Shown here: positions 18,818-28,285 of the stretch, one piece after another
Numbering within the stretch: the stretch's first letter is position 1
Layout of the letters: every line of letters begins with the position of its first letter
Source of the DNA: Mesostigma viride
Lineage: Eukaryota; Streptophyta; Mesostigmatophyceae; Mesostigmatales; Mesostigmataceae
Reading direction: 5' to 3'
Length of the DNA stretch: 64,000 bases
Assembly (NCBI GenBank): GCA_009746045.1
Contig: RPFO01000050.1
Coordinates: 1,667,223-1,731,222 of the forward strand
Position numbers and translations under genes: made by a program
The notes under the pieces: model-generated
The model's database searches: none
What the model was told of the DNA's origin: nothing
Seen by the model: only the letters and a program-made list of their open reading frames with translations

Positions 18818-19228
18818 ATGGGAGACGTCGCGAACACCGAGGGCGTCCCATTGTCCGTTCCTCAGACAGCCGTACCGCAACCGAAGCCAGATGTACTTCC
18901 GACAAAGTTTGGAGAACCTCCCGCGACCGGCTCGCTGGAGCCTTTGTCGCTTGACAAGTGCACCTACGGCGTTCCGCTTAACGTTGCATCTGACACGATG
19001 AAGGGGGAAGCCCCTTTGCCCGCCATTGCTCTTCCTGAGAAGTCGCTGGAGGTCGACCATCGTCTCATGAGCTCGTTTCCGATGCGCCGTCCCTATCTTA
19101 CCAACGAACCTTATCCCGACTCGATTCTTCCTCGTCCAGAAGGACGGGGAGGAGGAGCGGGCGCTGTGAGCGCGAGGATCGACGCTGCCATAAGCATGAT
19201 CGAAAAAAGCGCTGTGCGTAAAATGTAA
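18818..19228 (+). CDS. hypothetical proline-rich protein
   Basis: 136 aa, proline-rich and apparently disordered in its first 60 residues, with no membrane segment and a C-terminal helix (VSARIDAAISMIEKSAVRKM). Not recognised. It is followed 24 bases later by another small gene on the same strand. Confidence 0.55.
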   Translation: MGDVANTEGVPLSVPQTAVPQPKPDVLPTKFGEPPATGSLEPLSLDKCTYGVPLNVASDTMKGEAPLPAIALPEKSLEVDHRLMSSFPMRRPYLTNEPYPDSILPRPEGRGGGAGAVSARIDAAISMIEKSAVRKM

Positions 19229-19237
19229 TCTTGTAGC

Positions 19238-19246
19238 TATATAAAA
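19238..19246 (+). promoter_or_regulatory. TATA-like promoter element
   Basis: TATATAAAA located 6 bases before the ATG at 19253; the clearest example of the TATA-type motif in the window. Confidence 0.45.
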
Positions 19247-19252
19247 CGAACT

Positions 19253-19603
19253 ATGGATCCCTCGTTAATCCGTGGGATGGTTTTTGCGCCTGGTGCGGGC
19301 AACATACGCGCGGCTAACCGAGCGAACCGTTCAGAAGTGCCTTTTGAGAAAGAGTTTATCGAAGAGAACCGCGAGTCGGCTATCTCTGTTCGCCCCGACG
19401 CAGAACCCCACTCCTATCGAAAGATTGACGGGGAGACTCTTCGTCAGATGCTAGATCATCGAAACGATGTGCGGACCTGGATCGAAAGTAAAACCGCTTC
19501 AGTCAACTCTCTAAGGAAAGAGGATCGCCGTGTTTTGAGGGATGGAAAAAAGGTAATCCTTTTTGGCGGCCAGTACGAGGATCTGTACGGACTACGTTGG
19601 TGA
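19253..19603 (+). CDS. hypothetical protein
   Basis: 116 aa, soluble and charged. The central segment ESAISVRPDAEPHSYRK is followed by helices and ends GGQYEDLYGLRW. No family recognised. It is convergent with the next gene, with only a couple of bases between their ends. Confidence 0.6.
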   Translation: MDPSLIRGMVFAPGAGNIRAANRANRSEVPFEKEFIEENRESAISVRPDAEPHSYRKIDGETLRQMLDHRNDVRTWIESKTASVNSLRKEDRRVLRDGKKVILFGGQYEDLYGLRW

Positions 19604-19604
19604 G

Positions 19605-20096
19605 CTATCTATGTCCATACACAAGTTCGAAAAGAATCGAAAATTTCTCCCCAGATAGATTGAGAAGCTCGCGAGAGGACGCTGGAATCGCGTATAGCTC
19701 GACTTCGATCTCCTTAGCGCTGGAGAGAGGCGGAGAGAACAGAACCGTGTCGTCTCGTTCGTTTTTAGGGGTGTAGGTTTCGGATCCGTTCGGGACGACG
19801 AAAAAGTGGCCTCGGCCCGCGTACACGTGCGAAGGGTCTAAGGACGAAGGCGGGACGGGGATGGCGGCGTGCACTTTGTTGACTTCGAATCCTCCGAGCC
19901 TCACGTACACTGCGGTTGAGACAGGACTCGTGGAAGGTATGGAAGCCCAAATCACGCGAAGGGACTTGACGTCTCTTATCGGAAAAGGCATTTTAAAACA
20001 CGTGTCGTTAGGAAGGTTCGATCCTGTTACGAGCACCTGTGTTCTCCTGTCTCTACTAGCGTGTGGTCTTGCTACGCCGTCTATGACACAGTCCAT
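19605..20096 (-). CDS. probable virion beta-sandwich protein
   Basis: 163 aa, predicted mostly beta. The segment FKMPFPIRDVKSLRVIWASI, with IPSTSPV following, fits a pattern often seen in nucleocytovirus structural proteins: a hydrophobic 'pI.dVk.lrl...iP.s' strand pair leading into a beta sandwich. The assignment is by resemblance only. It belongs to a run of small minus-strand genes (19605-21424) that are otherwise membrane proteins. Confidence 0.55.
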   Translation of the reverse strand: MDCVIDGVARPHASRDRRTQVLVTGSNLPNDTCFKMPFPIRDVKSLRVIWASIPSTSPVSTAVYVRLGGFEVNKVHAAIPVPPSSLDPSHVYAGRGHFFVVPNGSETYTPKNERDDTVLFSPPLSSAKEIEVELYAIPASSRELLNLSGEKFSILFELVYGHR

Positions 20097-20124
20097 ACTT
20101 GTTTACTATGCGATGATAAAAACT

Positions 20125-20325
20125 TTAGGAATGCGGCGAATTCGTCTCGGACTGTAGGCGATAGCTCACGATGTATCCAGTTTTCTCCTCGCCTTGTGTC
20201 TTATGAGTGTACCAGTCAATTACATGTTCGGCGCGCCAAAAGGAGCGAACTTCTTTATCCAGTTTGCTCTGTTTGCGACACAACAGCATTGCAGCCGCAC
20301 CAATGCACAATGACAAGATGTTCAT
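20125..20325 (-). CDS. small single-pass membrane protein
   Basis: 66 aa. The N-terminus (MNILSLCIGAAAMLLC) is a hydrophobic anchor or signal-like helix, followed by a basic charged tail. ATG 20325 is preceded by a TATAAACC-like box. Not recognised. Confidence 0.5.
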   Translation of the reverse strand: MNILSLCIGAAAMLLCRKQSKLDKEVRSFWRAEHVIDWYTHKTQGEEKTGYIVSYRLQSETNSPHS

Positions 20326-20361
20326 GGTTGATGGTTTATATTACAGTTTAAAAAAATGCAT

Positions 20362-20586
20362 TCAAGCGAATCCATTGTACAATTTCCAAAGAGCTGCTAA
20401 AACGATGACTACTAGTAACAGAAGGGCCAAACCACCCCCTAAAAGTCCCTTTGTCTTTGTTTCATTAGGATTCGATACTCTCTCGTTTTCTTTTTTTTGA
20501 ACACGTCCTCTCCACATCATAATACTGGCTCCCGCCAATATAAGGAATATCACAAAACCAGTAATTAGATACAGTTTCCAGTCCAT
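20362..20586 (-). CDS. small two-helix membrane protein (paralog of the next)
   Basis: 74 aa with two hydrophobic helices (LITGFVIFLILAGASIMMW and GGGLALLLLVVIVLAALWKL) separated by a polar loop with RVQKKENERV. It shares length, topology and the W-R-G motif after helix 1 with the neighbour at 20622-20858, so the two are likely duplicates. Probably a virion inner-membrane protein, by analogy with the many small membrane proteins of nucleocytoviruses. Confidence 0.65.
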   Translation of the reverse strand: MDWKLYLITGFVIFLILAGASIMMWRGRVQKKENERVSNPNETKTKGLLGGGLALLLLVVIVLAALWKLYNGFA

Positions 20587-20621
20587 CGCACTTGTTGTAA
20601 ACTTTCAAAAAAAAAAAACGT

Positions 20622-20858
20622 TCAGTCTTCCGGCAACCATTTCATCAAATAAAGAACAACCGGGGGCACCAAGGCAAAAGACGTTATTATAATTCCAATA
20701 CCGATCAATGCCTTTGTCCCCGGCTGATAGTCAAAATAGCGCTCTTGTCTGTTATCTTGTTTGATTCTGGCGCCACCTCTCCACAGCAAGATACCGCCTA
20801 TGGTCGTAAGAACGGTAATAATGACAGCCCAAAGTGTCAAAGCGAGTTTCCTGTTCAT
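20622..20858 (-). CDS. small two-helix membrane protein
   Basis: 78 aa from ATG 20858: helix LTLWAVIITVLTTIGGILLW, then RGGARIKQDNR, then a second helix ending LYLMKWLPED. Paralogous in layout to 20362-20586. Its ATG overlaps the stop of the upstream gene by one base, so the two are coupled. Longer in-frame readings upstream are shadow translation of that neighbour. Confidence 0.65.
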   Translation of the reverse strand: MNRKLALTLWAVIITVLTTIGGILLWRGGARIKQDNRQERYFDYQPGTKALIGIGIIITSFALVPPVVLYLMKWLPED

Positions 20859-21424
20859 CACGCCTTTATCAAGTGTCCGCAGAAAAAAATAGAGCAGGCT
20901 CGAGGCACTGCATTCTTCCCCCGGCTTCTGTACGTCGAATGCGCGGGGTTCGCCTCTCGCCTCGTTACGAGATCCGCTTTTCTCACCGATTTGTTGTACT
21001 CCACCGTCTCCTTTGAAACGTGCGTCAAAAGACAATCGTTCGCGATCAACATTTGCTCGAAAAGGCGCATCGTTTTTTGCGCGTTTTCGCGATCGTAGCG
21101 GTTTTCGTTTGCTCTCGTTCTTTCGGCGATGATCGTGTTGATCCCGAACAACAAAGCGGACTGGACAGAGTCGCACGCAAGAGGGACGCTGTCGACGCCA
21201 AACTTGGTCTTTAATTGGCGAGCGGGAAGTCCAGACAGAGCTTTGGAAACCTCGTTCCAGTGAAACTTGACGTCTTGTAGCGCCTGTTTCTTGCACTCGT
21301 TCGCGAAAATCGCGTCGTGCAGAGTTTTTGTCGAGTCCAGGCAGCTAAGAGTAGGATACTCTTGAAGCCTGCGAGGGCGCAAGTACACCGTGTTTGCAAA
21401 AACGGGCTTGTTGGAGGTCTCCAT
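20858..21424 (-). CDS. hypothetical protein
   Basis: 188 aa, soluble, alpha-helical in the middle (KALSGLPARQLKTKFGVDSV...). The region around ENRYDRENAQKTMRLFEQML resembles a helical bundle. Not recognised. It is the first gene of a coupled pair with the two-helix membrane protein downstream. Confidence 0.6.
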   Translation of the reverse strand: METSNKPVFANTVYLRPRRLQEYPTLSCLDSTKTLHDAIFANECKKQALQDVKFHWNEVSKALSGLPARQLKTKFGVDSVPLACDSVQSALLFGINTIIAERTRANENRYDRENAQKTMRLFEQMLIANDCLLTHVSKETVEYNKSVRKADLVTRREANPAHSTYRSRGKNAVPRACSIFFCGHLIKA

Positions 21425-21531
21425 GGCTGCAAAACGCAGCGGTGACGACCGACGAGGTCTGTCCTGTTTTTATACGTTTTCGATCCTGGTAACCGAATTC
21501 AGGATAAAAAAAACGACGATTCATTGTAACA

Positions 21532-21726
21532 ATGCGTCCAATGGGAGTCTGTTGGTCAGTACCGTTAGACGAACACGTGCAGATGAGGAACTCGTATCCT
21601 CTGCGCCGATCTTTAGATTTAAATTTTCCTTCCGAGACGGTTACGCTTGTACGGCTTGACACCGCCCGAAACGACGATAATCGATCAAAGGAAGAAAACA
21701 AATCAAAATTTAAAAAAATCGAATAA
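21532..21726 (+). CDS. possible small protein in the 21.4-21.7 kb gap
   Basis: 64 codons from ATG 21532 to 21726, the only candidate in a 300-base interval between convergent and divergent genes. The translation is short, polar and Lys/Glu-rich at its end (EENKSKFKKIE). No family is recognised, and the interval may equally be non-coding promoter DNA for the 21424 gene. Confidence 0.25.
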   Translation: MRPMGVCWSVPLDEHVQMRNSYPLRRSLDLNFPSETVTLVRLDTARNDDNRSKEENKSKFKKIE

Positions 21727-21731
21727 CTTTT

Positions 21732-22958
21732 TCACCCCAACCAAAACCCTTCTAAAACAATTTGGCGAATCGGCATGTCGCCGTACCCATGAATTTTGTC
21801 GATTTTTTTTATGGATTCTCTGACCTCGCTGATTCCGTCCCTGAACTCTTTTTCGTTTTCTCGTTTATTCGTTTTTCTGTCGACGTTGAATGTTTTTGCG
21901 ATCGCCACTATCTGGTCGAAGTCAGCTCGCACGTTTTGTTTGAAATTTTGACCCGCGCTGGTTGCAAACCGTTTAGCGAGTTCTAGAGATTTTCGAAGAA
22001 GGGAAAGTCCCTTTTCTTTTACGTATTTCCTTATCTCTTCGCCTCTCGTCAATGGGCAATTAATGGCTTCGCGTGCGCCGGCTGCCATCCAGCTGTCTCG
22101 ATTGTGGACCTTGCTCATGAGTCTGCAGTCAATAGCCGCCTCTCTCAGTTTTCGCATGAATTTTGTCACACCTTCGGTCTCGTTTTCTTGAATAGCGCGT
22201 TCCGTCACGAGTTCGTCTACGCCTCCGATCGTCATGTACCGGTGCACCGTTACCGTCCAATGTTTCTGGTCGAGCTGCAAGTGACTACAGTGTCGGACAG
22301 CGCGCGCGATCGCCTGACGTTCGGCGCTGATATCGAGAAGCGGCTCCATCAGATGGATGTGACGAACGCTTTTCAGGTCTAAACCTTCGTTGAAACGTTT
22401 TCGCGCCAAGATAATATGTAAAAACCGCCCTTTTGCGTTTTTCTTGTGGTTAAACACATCCATTACTCTCCGCAAGGCTGTGTCAGTAACGGGCATGGCG
22501 TCTGAGCCAAGAATGACGAATCTCGGAGCTTCGCTCGTCGGAAATTCCTCTCGGACGGAGAGATGAGTGTATCCTTTCGATTCCAAAATCATAGCGACGT
22601 ACTTTATTCCATGGGCATTGAATGCCGAGTATAGATACTGCTTTTCATTGGGATGGTCCGTGATTTCTTTCACGATGCAAGCGATCTTAGGAGATAATAC
22701 GTCAAGCTGCTTTGCAGCCGCAGAGGGAGACATTCGCAACATCGAGAGCGAGTTTGAAACCCTGCGAGCTTCATACAAAAAACGGTCGCGTCCTCGCGAC
22801 TCGTCTGGTTCCTTACTTTATGTTCGGAACACTTTCTGTTGACCCGTGCTCATTTCCACTAGGTGGAACTGATCAGGTTGTCGAACGGGGTAAACAGACG
22901 AATCGCCGGCGTAATCGACAAAAGAACAAAGGCCTCGAAACGCGTCTAACGGAGAGTC
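21732..22958 (-). pseudogene. D6/D11-type SF2 helicase, C-terminal half (split by retrotransposon)
   Basis: Continues, in frame, the helicase begun at 32223; the join is at the 5-bp duplication GAGTC. Right after the retrotransposon the frame reads RGLCSFVDYAGD, the segment that follows motif III in poxvirus D6-like helicases. Further on are FNEGLDL and the motif VI-like QAIARAVRHCSH. There is one in-frame TAA at 22818-22820 between the two recognisable parts, so the gene is damaged beyond the insertion. A TTG at 22778 could restart translation. In poxviruses this family supplies early-transcription and transcription-termination ATPases. Confidence 0.85.
22954..22958. repeat. target-site duplication, left (GAGTC)
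   Basis: GAGTC directly abuts the left LTR and is repeated at 31460-31464 next to the right LTR. Five-base duplications are usual for copia-type integrases. Confidence 0.9.
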
Positions 22959-23413
22959 AGTTGGATGGAGACTAGGGACGACGAACAACTGCGAAAGCTG
23001 AGAGCGAATGATGATTGTATTACAATAATACAATGAGAGAGAGATGAAAGCTGAGGGCTCAGAATGGAACTGGGCAGACTCGGGTGCTGTGGCACTCCCC
23101 AGTGCTACGCCTATATGCCTATGGCGGTGCTACCTGCAGCACACGACCAGTGGACAAGTGTACACTGCAATGCCATGCGACCACGTCACTAGCATCCAGC
23201 TAAGACTCGGCCCGTCAGGCCCGGCTACACCGGACCTGGCGGGTCGAGCTAGCACCTAGGAACAGTCTGGCACTAACCGCACATCGGTCCACATGACACC
23301 TCAGTACCGTACACCCTGCCGTACTGTACTGAGGTGTCCCGCTCAGCCGCGGTAGGCAATACGCGGCGCGCAGGCCGGAAATCCGTGTGTCAGCCTAAGC
23401 ATCTCATCTAACT
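22959..23413 (-). repeat. LTR (3' LTR of the element)
   Basis: 455 bases, from AGTTGGATGGAG to GCATCTCATCTAACT. The tips form an imperfect inverted repeat (AGTTGGATG against AGTTAGATG when reversed) instead of the usual TG...CA. No difference from the other LTR was found by eye. Confidence 0.95.
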
Positions 23414-23432
23414 CCCATTATGTTTTCCTTTC
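23414..23432 (-). promoter_or_regulatory. candidate polypurine tract
   Basis: Read on the minus strand, GAAAGGAAAACATAATGGG directly precedes the 3' LTR: the expected position for the plus-strand primer of reverse transcription. Confidence 0.5.
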
Positions 23433-24479
23433 AGGTTGAAGGCTAGCGACTTCAAGCCTGACCCTGCCCAGCTAGGAGACTGACTCCAAGCTGACTGAGG
23501 TGCTGAGCAACTGACACCCATACTGCAACATCTGGACTGAAAAAGATGGGCCCCAGAACTCGTGCAATACTTGTGATGGCATCACGTTTAGCTCAACATG
23601 CCCGGGGAGTTCCTCCTCCTCGCGAGCTCACAAGGGAGATAGCTATGCCTGTCTGCCTATCCAGGGAGTGCACCACCAGCCAAGAGAGCCCTTGTAAAAA
23701 AAATGCCAAGGTAACCGTTTAAGAGGTTCCATGTTGTTCCATCATCATCGCCCACTCAGAGAGAAAATACCCAGCCAGGCTGGGTCAACTGAGCTCAGGT
23801 TACCTGCAACCTGAGGAGTGACAGTGGACAGGTTTATTGCACCCTGCACTGTCCATGTTGTACCTGCACAACATGTGAGGACCAGCCACCCCTGCCCTGC
23901 ACAGAGGGGGCTGAAGTCCGAGTGACAGGTGACAGGACTATGACATCCTGGACCTGGCCACATTGCACCTGCACAACGTGGGAGACCAGCCACCCCTGCC
24001 CTGCACATGGGTGACTGAAGTCCTGGTGACAGGTGACAGGAATATTTCATCCTGCACCTGTGCTGAGCACGTTGTACTAGACAACATGACAGCACCCATG
24101 CCTTACTGCCACTGAACAGTAAGGCCAGGTGGCCCAGGATAGCCACAGTGAACTGGGGTCCTGGGTAACCACCTGTCAAGGGAGCTTTGACCCTCCACTT
24201 GAATGGGGGCACCTGAGCCACTGAGCTCAAGGCCATTCCACCAAGGCATACGCCCTAGGGAATAAAAGTGTGAGATACATCCCATGCCCACCTATGAAGG
24301 TGTGCATAACGAAATTCCATGGTGTTGAGAAAATCAAAACAGATTTTATTGGGCATAGGGCACGCAGATGTATGAAAACAGACTCCAACCAACCCCCCTT
24401 GCTGGAAGCCACAACCTACCCCTTGGACCTGCCCAAGGGGTACTGGGTGACCTAGGCGGCCCTGGTGAACAGGACCCTG
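23433..24479 (-). other. non-coding 3' region of the retrotransposon with degenerate repeats
   Basis: About 1 kb between RNase H and the 3' LTR with no credible gene. Between 23818 and 24090 there are two to three imperfect copies of a unit of roughly 110 bases built around CCAGCCACCCCTGCCCTGCA, TGCACCTGCACAA and GGTGACAGGTGACAGG. Confidence 0.55.
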
Positions 24480-25907
24480 CTAGGCGTCCCCCCTATGGGG
24501 CAGGGTTGCCTGCTTGCCATAGGGGTTCATCAAGTGGTACAACAGCTGATATTGTTCAGCTGCCTGCTGAGGCACTTTAGTGAGTGCATCAGCAGCGTTG
24601 TGTTTGTCCTCCACGTGACGGGTGGACTCCCAGTAGGTGGACTCCTGTTTCAGGACCACCCAGTCAAGATCAGTGTGGACAGCATAGGGGTTAGCAAGGA
24701 AACTGAGGACTGACTGACTGTCAGTGAGCAAGTGTGCCACCACCCCAGCATTGCTGCCTGCTTGCATCTGCAACCAAACCAGCACATGATTCAAGTACCT
24801 GGCATGAAGCACTGCTGACACCACTGCCCTGCACTCAGCAGCATTGCTGCTGACAGCCTTGCGTCTATGCAACCGGCTGTACCATGAAATGAGAGACAAG
24901 GGTGCATCATCATTCTGCACAAAATACAAGCCTGACTCCCTTGCCTGCATCTTGGTAATCTGCCTGGACTCCATGGAACTATCCATCATAGCTTGGATGT
25001 GAATGGTTTTGTGGAGATCCAAGGAGTGCAAGATAAGGGGAGGGCCCTCCTGGAGAGTTTTGGTGATGGCTTTGTGACCTACTTGCATCAAGACATCATC
25101 ATCAACTCTGCTAACCACAGCCAGGTGAGGTGCACACGTTGAGCACAACCACCCCAGCTTGCCTCTAATGGTAGGACAGGCTCCAGGTTTGATTTTTGTT
25201 TGCAAAACCTCCAAGCAGCTGTGCATGTAATCATTGGGAGAGTAGAGTGCACACACCCACTGGTTTTGATGCTGCTGGAGTTGTAACATTGTGCCACAAA
25301 ATTTTATGGCAGTGGTGCCCAGCTCTACTTGCTTGCCAATCTCAAAATGCTGTGACACTTGTTGAATAAAATCATCCACAGCACGCCTTGGCCCAGCAAT
25401 CAGCTGATCATCCCCATGCCACACAAAGGTGAGAATGCCATGAGGGTGTGGGACCACAAAGAAGCAAGGGTCTATGTCATCATATCTAGCCCCTAACTTT
25501 TCAAACACAGCCTGAGCTGACATCCTGAAAATGCGAGGAGCTGATTGCAGCCCTTCAACACCTATGTTAGCTTTCAGGTACTGCTGAGGGATGTGTTTTG
25601 CCCAAACTCTGGGAGTGGAGACTACGTACACCTGACCATGCCACACTTGTTGTGCTATCTCAGGTGAGCCTTTCAGGAAAGCCCTTTTAATGTCTGTAGC
25701 CTTACAGATATAGTCATCCCCATCATTGAGATGACCCACAAAGACAGACAGCAAGATTTTTAGGGATGTTTGCTGAATGCCTGGCGTGTACAACTCTGCC
25801 TCTGTCAGATCAGTGGTGCCCTTGAACTCTGTCACACAAGGTCTAGCATGAAAGATGACTGACCCATCTGCTGCTGGCTTATGTTTACACACAAACTTCA
25901 GGCGCAA
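24480..25907 (-). CDS. copia-type reverse transcriptase and RNase H
   Basis: 475 codons. Copia RT hallmarks are visible in order: ATDIKRAFLKG (catalytic Asp motif), GLQSAPRIF (the GLKQAPR-like segment), and VWHGDDQLIAG (the DD active site). RNase H follows with SSNAAECRAVVSA, LLTDSQSVLS and HVEDKHNAADALTK, the last being the diagnostic copia RNase H ending. The first codon shown is not a real start. The frame joins the preceding segment (25898-26269) near a G4 run at 25948, so the natural product is a polyprotein. Confidence 0.9.
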   Translation of the reverse strand: MRLKFVCKHKPAADGSVIFHARPCVTEFKGTTDLTEAELYTPGIQQTSLKILLSVFVGHLNDGDDYICKATDIKRAFLKGSPEIAQQVWHGQVYVVSTPRVWAKHIPQQYLKANIGVEGLQSAPRIFRMSAQAVFEKLGARYDDIDPCFFVVPHPHGILTFVWHGDDQLIAGPRRAVDDFIQQVSQHFEIGKQVELGTTAIKFCGTMLQLQQHQNQWVCALYSPNDYMHSCLEVLQTKIKPGACPTIRGKLGWLCSTCAPHLAVVSRVDDDVLMQVGHKAITKTLQEGPPLILHSLDLHKTIHIQAMMDSSMESRQITKMQARESGLYFVQNDDAPLSLISWYSRLHRRKAVSSNAAECRAVVSAVLHARYLNHVLVWLQMQAGSNAGVVAHLLTDSQSVLSFLANPYAVHTDLDWVVLKQESTYWESTRHVEDKHNAADALTKVPQQAAEQYQLLYHLMNPYGKQATLPHRGDA

Positions 25908-26269
25908 GTGCTTGCACCCTGCAGGCTTTTTGTCAATAGGTGTGACAGGGGAGTATGAGAAGGACTAAGAGGATCTGGCACTACCCATTCTTCCCTGGCC
26001 TTGTTAAAGGCCTCCACCCATTTTAGGAATCCTATGTGTGTGCGACAGTCTTGCTCTATCTGTTCATAAGAAAGAGGAGACATTTTAGCCACATCATGCT
26101 TGCCCAATCCAAATGAGTTGGGATGAAGTTTTTGGTTGTGAACCAGGTCTGCCACACAGGGTTCTTGCCCTGGGGCATACTTGGGTGTAGCAAATTTTAC
26201 AGAAGCAATGTTGGTGTTAAGAAGTTTTTCAAGAGAAATTTTGAAATGATTCAGATCAACACCACCCAT
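25898..26269 (-). CDS. polyprotein segment before the reverse transcriptase
   Basis: 123 codons of pol linker. The sequence around WVEAFNKAREEWVVPDPLSP matches the position of the region just before copia RT finger motifs (a conserved 'W..A...E...L'-like helix). It is out of frame with both neighbouring segments and so makes sense only as part of a frame-disrupted or frameshifting polyprotein. Confidence 0.6.
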   Translation of the reverse strand: MGGVDLNHFKISLEKLLNTNIASVKFATPKYAPGQEPCVADLVHNQKLHPNSFGLGKHDVAKMSPLSYEQIEQDCRTHIGFLKWVEAFNKAREEWVVPDPLSPSHTPLSHLLTKSLQGASTCA

Positions 26270-26288
26270 GTCCTGGATGGATAGTCTA

Positions 26289-27059
26289 TCACTGGATATG
26301 AGACACCAGGGTAACAGAGAAAAGGATCCCCCAACAAAGCATTCCCTTTATAACCTTCCAATACCTGAAAAGGGTGGGGATACCGAGTATAGTCAACATG
26401 ACCTGACCTAATACCTTGAGGGATGACTGCCCTGAGAAATCAGCCACATGGTGCCAGGGTGAAGGTTCCAAAGGCAAATGGGGCACAGCCAGGGCACTGA
26501 TAATGCTGACCTGGGCTTGTGTGTCCACTGCAACCATAAATGGGCTATTGTCATTCTGCCCAACCTTCCCCACCTTAGCTGATCCTGCAGCAGTTTGAGC
26601 TTTGGCTCTATGAGCTGCTTGTAAAATGCGAACAGCGTCTGCTAGGCTGCGTTTGGAAGGTGCAGCTAGTGGCTGAGCTATGTTCACACTTGTAGAGGTG
26701 ATAGGTTGCTGATCACCTGTTTTGCCAATGTGACCCTCTGCTGCAGGGGGCCAATCCTGCAGTGACTGCCTGCAATCATCAAGGGTGACCTGGGTGTCAC
26801 AGTGGGTGTGGCTCTCACACTCACCAGTGGGTGTTCCAAACAACCACTCACTGGGCAACGCTGGGATGCCAGGCAACTGTACAGGGCTGTCGGCCAACAG
26901 CTCTTCCTCCTCTGCCACGTCTGACACAGTTGGAAAATACAATTTCATCCTGTGAGGTGAACACCTGTGAATTTTTCCCGTGTCATTGTGTTTAACTAAC
27001 ACTGTCCTGCCAGTGGTGTTAAACTTTAGGATGGTGGCTGGCCCATGCCAGGTACCCAC
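26289..27059 (-). CDS. integrase C-terminal module and aspartic-protease-like segment
   Basis: 256 codons. It begins GTWHGPATILKF...VLVKHNDTG, a small beta-barrel C-terminal domain as found at the end of copia integrases. Near its end is FMVAVDTQAQVSIISALAV, which resembles the retropepsin active site (D-T/S-G-A followed by hydrophobic residues) but with Gln in place of Gly. If this is the protease, it lies between integrase and RT instead of before integrase, which is unusual for copia. A C4 run near 27097 shifts the frame from the integrase core. Confidence 0.65.
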   Translation of the reverse strand: MGTWHGPATILKFNTTGRTVLVKHNDTGKIHRCSPHRMKLYFPTVSDVAEEEELLADSPVQLPGIPALPSEWLFGTPTGECESHTHCDTQVTLDDCRQSLQDWPPAAEGHIGKTGDQQPITSTSVNIAQPLAAPSKRSLADAVRILQAAHRAKAQTAAGSAKVGKVGQNDNSPFMVAVDTQAQVSIISALAVPHLPLEPSPWHHVADFSGQSSLKVLGQVMLTILGIPTLFRYWKVIKGMLCWGILFSVTLVSHIQ

Positions 27060-27064
27060 CTTGC

Positions 27065-28237
27065 CTAGTCCCGACTCCTTGTAGAATAGGACTGATCCCC
27101 TTCTCTGAAGGTGGGACGTGGATGCTTTGCATCCTTGACAGCTAACCTGCTAGCTGTCTGTGCTCGCTGTGCGTTGTAGAGGGCTAGTACCTCAGGTGGA
27201 TAAATGCCTGCATGCAATCCATCTGGTGTAATGACCACCCCTTGTGGGGTTTTCATGAGTGGCCTCCTGTTGAGGACTTGGCACAACCTGGTGGACCACA
27301 GAGCTCTGTCAGCATAGGACCCACTGTCAGCCAGCAGATTGCCATCTTCTTTGGCTACAAGGGTTTTAATGGACCTGATGGCCCTTTCAATAATGCCTTG
27401 CCTCTCATGATCTTCTAGCCCAGCCAGATCAATAGCCTCACACCCTGGTTCATTGGCAAGACATGTGAACTGCTGATCCAGTAACAATGCCTCCACAGGG
27501 TAGTACCTGGCCTGAGCAATCAAGAGAGCCCTGAGCAACTGTGTCTTGTCCATTCCAGGTAATGGTTCAATGGTTGTGTACCTTGACCATGCATCTTTAA
27601 GTGCCAAGTAAGATTGTCCTTTGATATGAAAGACATCTCCTACCACCCTGCCCTTGCTCTTAGGTGGGGTAGCTACATGCCACTTAGGGGGTTTGGGTGC
27701 ATTGAACTGACAATGCTGGCAGTGGGATCTGACCACCTGGCATGCACGTCTGAGTGCTGCCCCCCCTATTGCTGCTGCCACCACCTCTGCACTCACTTCA
27801 TGCCCATAAAGGAAATGCAACTGCAAAGCAAGCTCCTGAAAACTGATCTGAGCATCCTCTGCTGGGGACACTCTGCACACCTTGGGAACCATAGATGTGA
27901 AGGTTGGTTTAGAGACATAATCTTCTGAAACCAGCTGTAGCACCTTTCCAGAACTGCTCACTGCTCTGACAGTGGGGCATGCAGAAGAAGAAGGTGAAGC
28001 AGGCACACTCAAGCCAGCATGAGAGGGAGACTCACACTTCTTGCCGTAAGGAGGCCGCTTGCAGTCCTTGGGGTCACCGTGGGGCGGCCCGTGGCACTTG
28101 TGGCACAGGACGTCCAAATGCCCCAGCTCGTCCACGTTCTTGCGGCAGGTGGGCCGCAGGTGGTACTTCATGCCACAGCGGGTGCACCGCTGAGAAGACT
28201 TGTCCTCCTTGTCCTGCTTCTTGTTGTTGTTGTTGTT

Positions 28238-28285
<48 letters not shown>

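Noticed and set aside
23745-24236. 163-codon minus-strand frame in the retrotransposon 3' region
   Set aside because: Derived from degenerate non-coding tandem repeats; composition rich in Cys/Trp/Pro without any domain.
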